DNA from: Trema orientale
Lineage: Eukaryota; Streptophyta; Magnoliopsida; Rosales; Cannabaceae
Length of the DNA stretch: 64,000 nt
NCBI GenBank assembly: GCA_002914845.1
Contig: JXTC01000006.1
Location: forward strand, 1,841,296-1,905,295
Direction: 5' to 3'
Part shown: piece after piece, positions 1 to 11,084 of the stretch
How the letters are laid out: each line of letters begins with the position of its first letter
How positions within the stretch are numbered: position 1 is the stretch's first letter
Notes under the pieces: generated by a model
The model's input: only the letters and a program-made list of their open reading frames with translations
Database searches by the model: none
What the model was told of the DNA's origin: nothing
Position numbers and translations under genes: made by a program

Positions 1-575
1 GAAAATTCGATAAAGATAATTCTGGAGTTGTCAAAACACCAATAGATTTAACTTTACATTTATCCAAGAATAAAGGTGAGAGTGTTTCTCAAGTAGAATA
101 CTCTAGAGTGATAGGCAGTCTAATGTACTTGATGAACTGTACAAGACCAGATATTGCCTATGTAGTTAGTAAACTAAGTAGATACACAAGTATTCCTGGA
201 GCTGAGCATTGGCAAGGGATTATAAGAGTATTAAAATACTTATGGTTTACACGTAATTATGGGCTGCACTATACAAGATATCCCTCTGTACTTGAAGGTT
301 ACAGTGATGCAAATTGTATATCTGATATTAAAGATTCAAAGTCTACTAGTAGTTATGTGTTCATACTAGGAGGTGCAGCAGTATCATGGAAATCCTCGAA
401 ACAAACTGTTATTGCCAGATCCACTATGGAATCTGAATTTATCGCACTGGATAAATGTGGGGAAGAAGCAGAATAGCTCCGCCACTTCCTAGAGGATATT
501 CCAAGATAGCCAAAACCTGTGCCTGCAATTTGCATACATTGTGATAGTCAATCTGCAATTGGTAGAGCACAGAGC

Positions 576-606
<31 letters not shown>

Positions 607-853
607 TTCATAGACACAATACCATTAGACAACTACTCTCAACTGGAGTTATCTCTGTAGACTATGTAAAGTCAAAAGATAACATTGCAGATCCGCTAAC
701 CAAAGGGTTAAATAGAGAGTTAGTTGGAAAGTCATCGAGGGGAATGGAACTAAAGCCCATAAAAGAATAGGTCGATACAGTGGATACCCAACCTAGTTGA
801 CTGGAGATCCCAAGATCTAGGTTCAAAAGGGGACAACTAAATTGTAAAGACTG
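1..853 (+). mobile_element. Ty1/copia fossil, pol C-terminal (RNase H) end
   Basis: This is the downstream end of a Ty1/copia LTR retrotransposon that enters from the left edge of the window. The reading frames match the end of the copia reverse transcriptase and the RNase H region, including a stretch like '[18 protein letters not shown]' and a C-terminal 'DYVKSKDNIADPLTKGL' block that is characteristic of plant copia polyproteins. A purine-rich tract at about 825-836 is a candidate polypurine tract before the 3' LTR. The element is a fossil with a few breaks in what is visible. Its 5' part is outside the window, so LTR divergence and age cannot be judged. Confidence 0.9.
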
Positions 854-2391
854 TGTTGGATTACTGTGGAGATTTTCCTCGTGTCCATTCCTATGATGAA
901 ACAGTGATACCCATAAAACGAAAGGTTAAGCTATATTTTTAATGATTCTTATGCGTCGAAAATAGAATTTCGAGCGTGTAATGCAGGTTACTCTTAATTA
1001 AGAGATCATCTATGTGAGAGAGAAGTAGGGCCGCTTCTAAGGGAATTGTTAAGGCGCAATTCTTATTAAACTCTTGCAGAACCAGGCGTATGTTCATGGC
1101 CAAAACGAACATAACAGTGAGAACTAAAAAGTGTCAGGAAGATTCCTGTGTGAGATACGTTATCATTTACACAAATGACAGAATAGTTCAAGGACATCGC
1201 ATCTACTATTTAGTTAGTAAAGTAAACGTATTTTCACAAGGGAAGGTTCAAAGGGTAACACCTACCTATCCTATGCAGGTTTCGATCGTTGAATTCTATC
1301 ACCATATCGGTCGAGTCTTGGGTCGTCAATTTCATTCATCTGGGGAATTATTGGAAAAATGGTTTGAAAAAATCATTGCTAATAGCCATTTTGAGGCATA
1401 GGTGAATGAGAAATTAAAACCCAAAGTGAGAAGGTTCTAGAATTGAATTTGTAACATACAAGAGTTACAAAATTCATTTTGGACATTTATTAGGCCTCAT
1501 AAAGCTAAGGTAACAGCCAAAAACGTTTTGGCAGTTATGTTGTAACAGCCAAATATTTTTTAGTTTTTCAACCATATTAATGGGCTATTGCTGTTACGTT
1601 GTAACAGACAAACGTTTTTCAGCCATATTAATGAGCTGTTATGTTGTAACAGACAAACATTTTTCAGCCATATTAATGGGTTGTTGCTGTTACGTTGTAA
1701 CAGACAAACGTTTGTCAGCCAAATTAATGGGCTGTTATGTTGTAACAGAAAAACGTTTTCAGCCACATTAATAGGATGTTAATGGCTTGGTACCCCTATG
1801 AACACTATAAAAGGAGACCTTCTCCTCACTCTTAGACACACCAAGACACACCAAATATTTCTTAGCCCATTCCTCTCTTCCATTTCTCTCTGTGGCGGTT
1901 AAGAAAAGTTAGTTAGAAGTTAAAGAGAAGTTAGTTAGAAGTTAGAGAGTTTGAGTTCTTGTTCTTTCTTATAAGAGTGGTCAAGTTCTCTTGAGTTCTG
2001 GTGATAGAGTTTGGGCATTGCCCAGTTCGTTGTGAGTAGCAAGTTGGTGCGACGTTGCTATTCGTGAACCGTTTTATCCTGGGAAACAGACTCTGCTGAC
2101 ATTCCTCTAAGCACCCCGGTGAGGAGGCGTAACTGTTTTAAGGAAATTGTGTGAAACACAAGACTCGGTTTGGTTTCCTTAAACTCCTTTGTTATTTTGG
2201 TCATTATAATCATGATTATTATTATAGTAAATTAATTGTGATTTATTTTGTTATGTTATTTAATTTTTATGATAATTGTTACTATCCAAGGTGTAGTTAA
2301 ATAGTTTATTACATTATATGTTATAACAGTTTATTGTTATATTTTCATTTCTAGATATATTATTACTTGCAATAGCTAATATTGTCCAACA
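854..2391 (+). repeat. 3' LTR of the copia fossil
   Basis: The segment starts TGTTGGA and ends TCCAACA, a perfect 7-bp inverted pair with TG...CA ends as expected of an LTR. A TATA-like CTATAAAAGG lies near 1805, followed by a probable R/U5 leader with AGTTAGAAGT repeats. The U3 part contains a short tandem array (separate entry). The candidate polypurine tract lies about 17 bases upstream of the assigned start, so the true left end may be up to about 20 bases earlier. The partner 5' LTR is outside the window, so no target duplication can be tested. A 103-codon open frame at 1090-1401 lies inside the LTR and is not called a gene. Confidence 0.7.
1533..1780 (+). repeat. U3 tandem array, alternating 45/51-bp units
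   Basis: Five degenerate units begin at about 1533, 1593, 1638, 1689 and 1734. Each carries GTTAYGTTGTAACAGA, then AAACGTTTTTCAGCC and ATTAATGGGCTG. Spacing after the first unit alternates 45, 51, 45, so the array looks like a dimer repeat. The core TGTTACGTTGTAACA is an interrupted palindrome containing MYB-like CNGTTA/TAACNG words. Repeated short boxes in U3 act as enhancers in some plant copia elements (Tnt1, Tto1); that role here is inference. Confidence 0.75.
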
Positions 2392-2400
2392 CTGTTCACT

Positions 2401-2623
2401 CTAGACCAGCTCCTCGATATCCTCTAGGAAGCCGTCGCCCACCATGTTGATGTGCTTGATGCCTGTTCAATCGATTGCTGATCGTAATGTCTCCCGGTAG
2501 AAGCTCTTTCTCAGGAGACTCGCATGGGACACCACTACCGAGGGCCTTCGTGACCTCTTCTCCACTTATGGCGAGCTTGAGGAGGCCATCGTGATTCTCG
2601 ACAAGGCCACTGGGAAGAGCAAA
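2401..2623 (+). pseudogene. UBA2-like RRM protein gene fragment (pseudogene)
   Basis: Read on the plus strand, this GC-rich block encodes the N-terminal part of a UBP1-associated protein 2 (UBA2)-like nuclear RNA-binding protein. The first half reads DQLLDIL, a stop, then EAVAHHVDVLDA. After a frameshift near 2465 it reads VQSIADRNVSR, a stop, then [18 protein letters not shown] and [20 protein letters not shown], the start of an RRM with its RNP2-like KLFLRRL. It breaks off at KSK, just before the RNP1 motif. Two in-frame stops and one frameshift make it dead, and no intron is visible. Its end abuts Harbinger-like sequence directly. It could be a retrocopy fragment or a transposon-captured piece. 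Confidence 0.75.
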
Positions 2624-2849
2624 CATTGCCCTTTACCATCCCATCAACAAGAAGTAAATCATATAGCAGAATAAATGTTCTCCTATCCATTTGAAGTTGA
2701 TTCATACATTCTATATCATTATGACCTATCATGCTGTCCAATACACTAAAACGACTCTCATGTCTAACAAGTGTACGATTTTTAAGAATATATTTTTCAT
2801 AATATCTATAAAGCATAATATAGACATTTAATAAAATCATAATGCACAT
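2624..2849 (-). mobile_element. PIF/Harbinger transposase N-terminal fragment
   Basis: On the minus strand this encodes RHESRFSVLDSMIGHNDIE followed by [20 protein letters not shown], the conserved N-terminal segment of plant PIF/Harbinger transposases (HARBI1/ALP1-like), which lies upstream of the DDE nuclease. The catalytic part is absent: the frame runs into the UBA2-like fragment at 2623. This is a remnant of a plain DNA transposon, not a host gene. The call rests on recognising the family pattern by eye. Confidence 0.65.
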
Positions 2850-4600
2850 GATAATTCTTCTACAGTGCAGCTATCTTATGTATAGGTGTATCAATATAAT
2901 ATGCCTCTCATCTATATCTATAAACCGAATTAGAAACACAAACAAACACAACAAGTTTAGAAGTTTAATATTGCTACATGAAAAGATTAAAAAACTTAGT
3001 TGACAAAACATTCAACAAAAAAAAAAAGAAAATAGAAACAATAAAAATAAGACAGCACATTTTTAACTTAAATTGTTGTACAATTTATTACTCCCATGCC
3101 TCGTAAGACGTTCATAGTGTATATTGTATAAATCTTCAATAGTAGCAATAAGAAAACTAATTTTTGACTTTTCAACTAATATAGTTATGGTGCGATTTAT
3201 AAAAATAGCAGTAAGAACTCTATTTTAGGATGCTACAGATGGGGAAAAAAATTCACTTCTTTATGAGAAGTGATACGCTTCTCTAGTCTTATTTCATTAG
3301 CATGAATATATTAGAGTCGAAATTAAGAATCACAGCTTACGGTAACAAAACCAATTATATGATAGCCATCAATATATTTGACAATACTAATCACATATCT
3401 TAACACCAATCCGTTTTTTTTTCCTCATTTAATAAAAAAATAGATACGAATCTCTCCTACAAAACTTGTAACTGGTACAATTACATAAGAACTTAGTATT
3501 TATCCAATATAACTTATTTATGCTCTGCTACAAATACTGAGTTTATCCTTTGACAACATTTAAACACTGGAAAAAAGGGCAAATTAAGAGTGTTCTAGTG
3601 TGTTCAACCCGTTTGCAAACATATAAGATAAATGGTACTCGCCACAAAAAGATAACATAATAAGTTCTTTATCACTTTTCTGATTTATGATGGTAAATTG
3701 ATAATGGGCTTTTTTTGCCCCTTCTGTCTTGGCCAGTAAAATAATGTCTTAACCCAATTCTCTTAAAATAAAAAAAATTATGAATCTAAGCACATAAAAC
3801 TTATTGGGCATTCTATTAAATGCAAGCTCTATAAATTATGTAAAAGAGAACTCTCACTGCATTAAATCTGACTACCCTTTACCACATTATGCAAATTAAG
3901 AACAACTATATAGCTATAACAGTAACAAGTGCCAATACAAGTACTTATTTCAGTTCTATTGACTCTAATCAATTCAAAATTTCTATTGAACATTCTATCA
4001 AACACTTTGTGTACACAAAATTAAGTATGCACAACTAACATAAAATGAAAAAAAAAAAACTACATAACAAAGAAATATAAGCAAAATCAGACTTAATTTT
4101 GCAACAATTTGAAGAAGCATGATGCATGGTGGTCACAGAGAGAGAGATAGAGAGAGAGAATGAAAAAGAAAACTGTACAACAAAGAAATTTAAGGAAAAT
4201 CAGGCTTAATTTTGTAACAATTTGAAAAAGCATAGTGCATGGTGGTCAGAGAGAGAGAGAGGGACAGATTGCGATGCCTGAAGCTTATTGAAAGTAGAGG
4301 AGAGCCGCAACACAGAGCTTGACGAGAGAAGGAAAAGCTTCACGCGAGCAATGGAGAGTCACAACTTTAAGCTCGATGAGAGAAGGAAGAGCTTTGTACC
4401 AGATGGGAGTCATGGTCAAAGGAAGAGCGAGCAAGAAACCTAATCCATTATTATCCCAAATTCTGAAAAGGACTATTATTAGACAGAATTATTTTAATCT
4501 AATCTAATGCACTCAATTTGTAATGCCGAATATGGGATAACTTTTATTCAATCCAATCCTTCTCTTATCCAGCAATCCAAATGGGGTCTCAACCCTTTCA
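2850..4600. other. AT-rich remainder, probably non-coding part of the Harbinger element
   Basis: No gene is visible. GA-rich tracts occur near 4135-4160 and 4245-4262, within two related 'acaaagaaa(t)...gcaaaatcaggcttaattttg' segments (about 4060-4130 and 4165-4235), which are diverged copies of one another. Near 4560-4600, CCAAATGGGGTCT followed by TCA resembles, in reverse, the GGNNCCATTTGG start of PIF/Harbinger and Tourist elements, so the 5' end of the element carrying the 2624-2849 transposase may lie here. That boundary is inference; no matching opposite terminus was found. Confidence 0.35.
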
Positions 4601-4826
4601 CCGTCGTTAACACAAAATGCCCCTTCTTAATATTTTCCTAAAATTTCAAATCACTCCTTTCACTATCCTATTTAGACTTAGGCCATTAATAAAATAACAA
4701 TGTTCTGAGGAAGACGGGAAATGGAGAAAAGAGGAGAAGAACTATATGAAGGGAAAAAATGGCATCAGAAAAGTTTCAATTCAGAAAAAGGACATAAATT
4801 TTTTTTAGAATAGTAGGATATCTATC

Positions 4827-6158
4827 CTTTTTTTTTTTTTTTGGTAAACATCGTAGTGTACTGTAAAATCAGAAGGTTTCCAAATCAAGAAGGAACCCAT
4901 TCAGAGTAGTTACAAAAGACAACAAAGGGAATATCACTACTAATGTATTCCCCTTTCGAATTACACCAAAGTGCCCACTTGGCTAAAGTGTGTGAATAAA
5001 AATTAGATAATCTACTAATACGAAACAAAAAAGAACATCCTTAAAACAAGGCGTAGTACTCGTTGGCCATGGCTACCGAATTAGCTATCTCCATGTTGAA
5101 GTCATCATCATTGCGATTGGATATCTATCACCTTCAAGTAAACAATAGGGGAACCTCCTAGAGTTAGCTTTCCGTAGCCCTCAGAGCAACCTTTGCTTCT
5201 GCCACCAGAGGATTAGTAAAAGATTATTTAAGGGTCACTGCAAAAAGAATTGAGCCTTCATGATCACGACCAATAACAACAAGCATCACTGCATGTTTCC
5301 CTATTACAATATCAAAATTCACTTTTATCCAACCAATAAAAGGAGGCGACTAGACAGGCTACAAAAGTTGAGCTTTGGGTTGAAGTAGACCCTCCGAGAA
5401 GAGCACGAAGGAGTTGGAGAGTTTTAATACAGCTGATCACATTTGGGGTTAACCTACCATGAACTACCTAATTCTACATTTCCAAATATGGTCTAATGTT
5501 ACAGAAGTATAGAGCAAAACAAAGAAAAGGTCAGCTCCCAAAGACACCTTATCCAATCTTTGCATGAGTTGATTGAACCCATAGAAGGGCATGGGCCCCA
5601 GGGAGACATGATCCAGAGTCATTTGGCAAAGTCACAAAATAGACACAAATGCTCCAGGGTCTCGGTAGCTTGATCACATAGTAGACAAGATGTGGTCGAT
5701 ATGGCAAAGATCGCTACGAGTCGACCTCAGACATGGAGAGCATTGGATAGTATCTACCACCAATATGTTTTATGGTAGTCATGTATTTTGGAGTTCTATA
5801 ATTTGGACCATTCATTCGGGTTCAGAATCATTATAGTCGGGACTCGTCTTTGAGCTTGAAGGAGATAAGCAAACTTGGTAGAGAACTTCTCGTTGGCATT
5901 TTTGACCCTGCCCAACTGTCTTGCCAATTCCTAATTCCAATATCAATCTTACAAATCGCCACGAATAATATCAGCATCAAAATATTCTCTAAGCTTAGGT
6001 ATATCCCACGTTCCAAAGATAGTAATGAAATCCACGGCATACATGTACCCAACCCTTGGGACTCGAAAAGGATTCAGTCAGAAGCCCGGGTAAAAAAGGA
6101 CCTAGGGTTCCTGGGTTTAATGAACAATTTCCAGAATCAAGAGTCTTCACCTTTTGCC
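4827..6158 (-). mobile_element. L1-type LINE, 5'-truncated, with target-site duplication
   Basis: On the minus strand the segment ends in a poly(A) tail (poly-T at about 4828-4842). Reading from 6060 downward it encodes DFITIFGTWDIPKLREYFDA, then a zf-RVT-like CLLCDQATETLEHLCLFC, then an RNase H-like GWIKVNFDIVIGKHAV and VVIGRDHEGSILFAVTLK. This is the C-terminal end of a plant L1 ORF2 protein. Several frameshifts and stops break it. It is flanked by AATAGTAGGATATCTATC (4809-4826) and AATAGTTAGGATATCTATC (6159-6177), an 18-19-bp target-site duplication with one indel. The duplication fixes both ends: a 1.3-kb insertion that lost its 5' portion during reverse transcription. Confidence 0.88.
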
Positions 6159-6214
6159 AATAGTTAGGATATCTATCTTGTAATATTAGTTTAGGAGAAG
6201 GGGCATAATATGGT

Positions 6215-7319
6215 TAGAGATGTAAATTTGGGCTTGGGCCCATGGGCTGCCTGGGCCCGTCCTAATGTTAAACCAGGCCGGAGGCCTGTCCTGTCCTGGC
6301 CTACCAAAATCCATAGGCCAAAATGGGCTTAGGTAGCCGGGCTGGCCCGTCCTAACCCACTATAGGCAAGGATAAGACCCATAATTGGCCTAATTAGACC
6401 AAAACATTTATAAAGATTGACCATTTATTATTTTTTAGGGATCCATGGTAACATCATATTATTTACAGTTCAAGGGATTGATACTTGACAAATTCATTAA
6501 TATAAACTATGTACATAATATAAATATAAATCTTTATTAATAATATACATGGATTAAAATATATAACATATTATATATATTAAACTTAAAATTAAAGTTG
6601 TCAATTATCTTTCTATATCAAAATTCTTTTTTAAAAAATAAAGCTGTCATTTATTTATTTTTTATTTGAAGGGATGTAAAGTTATCTTTTAGGTGAAAAA
6701 AATATATTAAAAAATAAAGTCTTTACACAAAAGCCAAGTGGCTAACGACTTATATATATTCTTATTAATTATTCAAAAAAAAAAGTTAAAATTTGATTAA
6801 ATGGGTGGGATCAAATTTGGCCTAATTCTACTAAAAGAAAAAAATTGGCCTAATAATATGCCAGCCCACTACGGGCCCCAGTCCGTCGTAGGTCCAGCTT
6901 GGCTCATCCTGGCCTAAATAAAGACATGTATATATAGGCAATAAAATTATGTGGATGACCAATATTTTAAATTGGTTTAAGTAGATATCCATGTTTTAGA
7001 AGTTATAGCTAAATGTCTATTTCTTTTAAAGCTTCAGTTGTAGAATATATTATATTTCTATTTTTATCATTAAGTGAGTTAGACATTTAGCTATAAATTT
7101 TTGAATTTGGTCATATTTTGAGTTTTGGGCCAAAAAATGATCAAATAACTAGTCAGCCCTTTGTAAGCCAGGCTGAGCCTATTTATCAGCTTCTATGGCT
7201 TGATCGTCCTAGACCGCAAATTCTATGGGCTAGGTCAGATCGACCCATAGCTTGTGTGGGCCCGTAATAAAATAGGACAGGCCGGCCCATCCTGGCTTAT
7301 TTGACAATTGACACCTCTA
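6215..7319. mobile_element. hAT-like non-autonomous element, about 1.1 kb
   Basis: The ends are TAGAGATGTAAATT and, inverted, TAGAGGTGTCAATT. Subterminal zones are full of GGCCNG/GGGCC words in both orientations, as in other hAT elements whose transposase binds subterminal repeats. The flanking octamers AATATGGT (6207-6214) and GGTATAGT (7320-7327) differ only by three transitions and could be a decayed 8-bp target duplication. The AT-rich interior has no coding potential. Confidence 0.55.
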
Positions 7320-8139
7320 GGTATAGTTTTGTTTTTTGAAAAGTAGCTCTAGTAAAAGTAATTTTTCAGTCAAATTACTCCAAGTTAGATCCATATCGGG
7401 CCAAATCAAAATATTGGGCTCCATGTTATAGAGTTAGACCTGAGAAAAGGACATGGATAGGACCAATTTGGGCCAGTTTGACTTTTTGTGACTGGGTTCA
7501 TTAATATTTTTTCAGAACAAAAAATTGGGGGGCCACACGAATCAAATGACCTAGATACCCTCTCAAAACCTTCTGCCAACTCTACTGACATAATCCCACC
7601 ATTGATTAGCATGACCTTACATTTTCCCATAAAATCCTATTTCTTCCTCCTCTTCTCTCATTTCTCTCTCTAGTTCTCTCTCTTTCTATTCTCCATTTTC
7701 TCTTAAAACTGAAGTAAAAAACCCACAAAAGGGAACTAAAAACTATCGAAGTTAGTATTTAAGATCTTCTACCCATTGTTCTCATCTCAACGAACAAAAA
7801 AAGTTCCAAAATGGCCAAAACCTGTTATGCCAAAACTCTTTATCGAGATCGAGAACTCTGGCGAAGAAGAAGAAGGCAGTAGAAGAGAAGAAGTTCCTAG
7901 TGAATCCACCGATAAGAAAGGAAAGAGGTCGATAGAAGATGATAGAAAGGTTCAATTTTTTTTTTTAATATTTATTCAAAAATCCTTATTTTTTTAGTTT
8001 ATCTATATCCATTTCTCTGTGTCATGGAATAGGATTTTTTGGTAAAACTTTTAGAGATTTGTCTATATCCGTATCATTTTCTCATTTATTATAGAATTTT
8101 TTTTGGGTAAAACCCTTTATGGGATTTTTTAACATAAGA

Positions 8140-9660
8140 TTAAGTTCTTCTTGATGTCAGGTCAAGATCTTCTTGACGTCAGGTCAAGATCTTCTCAACC
8201 CCAGGTCAAGTTTTTTTTGACCTTCCTTGGGTCAAGTCACACTTAACCTGGGGTCAAGTCTCACTTGACCTTGGGTTAGATCTTACCTGACTCTCACTTA
8301 TTTGATTTAATTTAATGTTTTGCTATTTTCCAGTAGGGACTATAGGATGCTCGTGATGAAGTGCACCGAGTTCCTGATGTCCGACAAGCTTGTTGCCAAA
8401 GTCACTACAAAGAAGATAGAATACTTCCGTTATAAGCTTGTATGCGAGTTATATTATCGTGTATTGCAGAAAGAGGAGCCGAAATTGACCAAGAAGAGTG
8501 ACCTAATTTCTGGGAGAAGACAATGATTTGTTTGTGTATATGTTTTAGACAATTTTTTTTCGTTATTAATATTTAGTTTTTACTTTTGTTTTGTTGTATT
8601 AGCATAACTATCATCTTGTCTATAATTATCTATTTACCATACTTTTCTATAAAGTTCAGTTTATTTAATAAATAATTTGTTAACTACCCCAGTTCAAAAA
8701 TAACTTGACCCTATATTAAGTATTACTTGACCCCAGGATAAGTAAAACTTGATCTAGGGTCAAGAACAACTTTATAAGATTTGAAGTAATAGTCTGTTAG
8801 AGTTACCTTAAGTCAGATTATTTTTGACGACAGGACAAATTATTTTGCACTTTCCGTCAAGTTATTCTTAACTTCATGTCAAACTGTTTTTGAGAAAATA
8901 TATAAGTTTAGGAACACATTACATATTATATCGTGATCAAGTTTTATATCAAACTACACTTAAGTACTAATGTCATGATCCCTACTGAAAATATTGCTGA
9001 CTCCAAGTCAATTACTTGTTTACCTTAAGTCAATATTTTTAACCTTGGGTCAAGAATATCTTAACTCCAAGTTAATCACTTCTTAACCTGAAGTAAAAAA
9101 AAAAAAAATTGACTCCAAGCCAATAACTTCTTGACCCTAAATCAAGAACAAAGTCAAAAAAATTCATCGCTTGTGGTCAGGATTCAATAACTTCTTAACT
9201 CCAAGTCAATATCTTCTTGACACTATGTCAGGAACGTCTTGATACTAAGTCAAGAACATCCTGATCACAGATGAAAAATAACTTAAATTTTAGTATTAGC
9301 ACTGATCTGGTTGTTGGGATATTTCAGACTGTAATTTCAGAATTTATCCTAGCTGAATCTGATTAAATGAACTCCGCAAAGAGGTCTTATTGGTGAGAAG
9401 ATCATTTTCCATGTCCACAAAATAACTCAAAAACATATCTTAAGACAAAATAATGTCTTCCATGATATATAAATTAATACATTTAATGAATGAAGGAGAA
9501 ATGACTTCAAAATGATGAGGTACTGGTCAAAATGTTTTGAACACAGGTCAAGATTAAATTGACCTCAAAGGTTAGTATCATATTGAACAAAAGTCAAGAG
9601 GATTTTGACCTAAGTCAAGTTGGAATTGACCATACGTCAAGATCAGTTTGATCTATGACA
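8140..9660. repeat. Array of alternating GGTCAAG / CTTGACC words
   Basis: By eye there are about 30 copies of GTCAA or its complement TTGAC. They are densest at 8150-8300, 8695-8770, 9000-9270 and 9540-9650. At 8150-8250 the unit is about 22 bp, GGTCAAGATCTTCTTGACGT, which is itself palindromic. TTGAC[C/T] is the WRKY W-box core, but the regular alternation and decay with distance look like repeat expansion rather than a promoter. The Ulp1-like fragment interrupts the array. Confidence 0.75.
8334..8526 (+). pseudogene. Ulp1-like (C48) cysteine protease C-terminal fragment
   Basis: After a plausible acceptor (TTTTCCAG at 8333) the frame encodes DYRMLVMKCTEFLMSDKL and then IEYFRYKLVCELYYRVLQ, matching the last part of Ulp1/SENP-like proteases (pattern D-C-G-hydrophobic ... 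F-R-x-x-hydrophobic ... E-L-Y). The position normally holding the catalytic cysteine (DCG) reads DYR, so the active site is lost. It ends at TGA. It lies inside the MULE-like element, so it is a transposon passenger remnant rather than a host SUMO protease. Confidence 0.55.
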
Positions 9661-10370
9661 TGACAATGAGAGCTATAAGATATTAAGATGACGATGAATG
9701 CATCAAAATATGAAATTTTTAACATATTATTGCCTAGATCAGTATTATGGTCCTCTTTCAAACATTACTCACTCATTATCAACCATAAAAAACTATTCTT
9801 GAAAAACTTATTTATTTATTTTCAAAATTCGAAAAACTCCTCATCTATCAATTCCAAACTTCTTTCCATCTGTGGCTTTTAATAAAAAATAAAAGGGCTA
9901 TTAAGAGAGAGAGAGAGAGAGATGTGGAGAGAGAGAACGAGAATATCCAAGCTTTCATATTCTTTATGAGATGGAGAGATTAATCATACAATAGAGGAAA
10001 AAGTAGTTTTATGTTTTTCAAGAGATGGAAACCAAGCTCTAATTTTAGAGAGAAAATCGAGAAAAAAAAGTGAGAGAAAAAGAGAGAAAACAAAAATAAA
10101 AAAAAATGAGGGAAAAAGATAACAAAATAAAATGACATCAATTTAATGCTCATACCTATCAAATTCTCACTTTTGGCTAGGAGCATATTAGGAAACCATT
10201 TTTTTTTTTTTTTGGTCTCTCTACCTTCTACTTTTTTTTTTTTTTTTTGATGAGCTCTCTACCTTCTACCTAATTTTATGTTTGGTCCCTAAAAAAGAAT
10301 AAATGACCGCAGACAGTCTTATCCATGTACTTTTCTCGTCAGGCCTTAGAGTTTGATAGGCCCTAAAATA

Positions 10371-10782
10371 GTGAAAATTACGCCTAATATCCATTTTTTA
10401 AAACTTAATTAAAAAATACCCGATTTTAATTTTTCTTTCAAAAATACCCATTTTTATGATCTACATTTCATGTAAAATCTGAGTGGTCCACATTTACAAT
10501 GTAAATTTTATCCATGAGACATATATTTAATGTATAAAATATGAACGGTACACATTTTAAAATGTGTGTTAATTTTTAGTATAATTTTTATTCATAAAAT
10601 GTAGACCACGATATACATTTAATGCATGAAATATATATACCATGGTATATATTTCACGTGTAAAACAGTAGTAGTCTATATTTTTCTAAAAAAAATATAA
10701 AAGTGGGTATTTATAAAATAAAAATAAAAAACGGATATTTATGAAAATATGGTTTTAAAAAAGGGTATTTATGAACTTTTCC
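10371..10782. mobile_element. Mutator-type MITE, 412 bp
   Basis: The segment is flanked by identical CCCTAAAATA (10361-10370 and 10783-10792), giving a 9-10-bp target-site duplication typical of Mutator-like transposition. Its arms are imperfect inverted repeats of roughly 80-100 bp (left GTGAAAATTACGCCTAATAT; right, inverted, GGAAAAGTTCATAAATACCC). The interior has further small palindromes such as ATACCATGGTAT. No coding capacity. It sits about 290 bp upstream of the SAS10 start codon. Confidence 0.75.
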
Positions 10783-10792
10783 CCCTAAAATA

Positions 10793-11084
10793 AGGAATAA
10801 TCCAACCCAGTTTCAACGCTAAACCCCGGTCTCCTGTCTCCTCCTACATACAGAGCCGGCGAGAGCTACTACTACTACTAGGGTTTTAGACAAGTTCTAC
10901 GATTTCAGAGAATTTCTGTGGACTATACAACCCCCGAAGAAAACTTTCAAGTGTCGAGGAAGAGACTCAATTTTGTGCAATTTTTTCCTGAAAATTAAAA
11001 AAAAAAAAGAAGAAAAAGCTGAGGATATTTGAATTGCATATATTATTATTTGCTTTCTCAGGCGTTATCGCCTCTCTGTGAGCA
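10793..11084 (+). promoter_or_regulatory. SAS10 promoter / 5' UTR region
   Basis: Between the MITE and the SAS10 start codon lies a (CTA)n-containing stretch near 10866-10880 and a probable 5' UTR. TTGCTTTCTCAG at 11050-11061 resembles a 3' splice site, so the UTR may contain an intron. No clear TATA box was identified. Confidence 0.4.

Larger units (their letters stand above)
7390..10200. mobile_element. Probable MULE-like element with Ulp1 fragment and TTGAC word array
   Basis: The left part (about 7590-7720, pyrimidine-rich, with GCATGACCTTACATTTTCCC and CTCTCTTTCTATTCTCC) resembles the reverse complement of the right part (about 9905-10190, GAGA-rich, with GAGCATTAAATTGATGTC). This suggests long, diverged terminal inverted repeats. 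Between them lie a lysine- and glutamate-rich open stretch (7776-7950), an Ulp1-like fragment (8334-8526) and the TTGAC/GTCAA array. Ulp1-like protease genes are known passengers or components of some plant MULEs (the KI/Kaonashi group). No clean 9-bp target duplication was found, so the ends are approximate. Confidence 0.45.

Noticed and set aside
1090-1401. 103-codon open frame in the copia LTR
   Set aside because: It is inside the LTR, upstream of the TATA-like box, with no recognised domain. Chance openness in repeated DNA is more likely.
5831-6167. Opposing open frames of 73 and 105 codons
   Set aside because: Both overlap the LINE fragment; only the minus-strand L1 reading shows family similarity, and it is broken by frameshifts.
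8140-9660. WRKY-regulated promoter
   Set aside because: The W-box words alternate in orientation with repeat-like spacing, and there is no gene immediately downstream. Repeat expansion explains them better.
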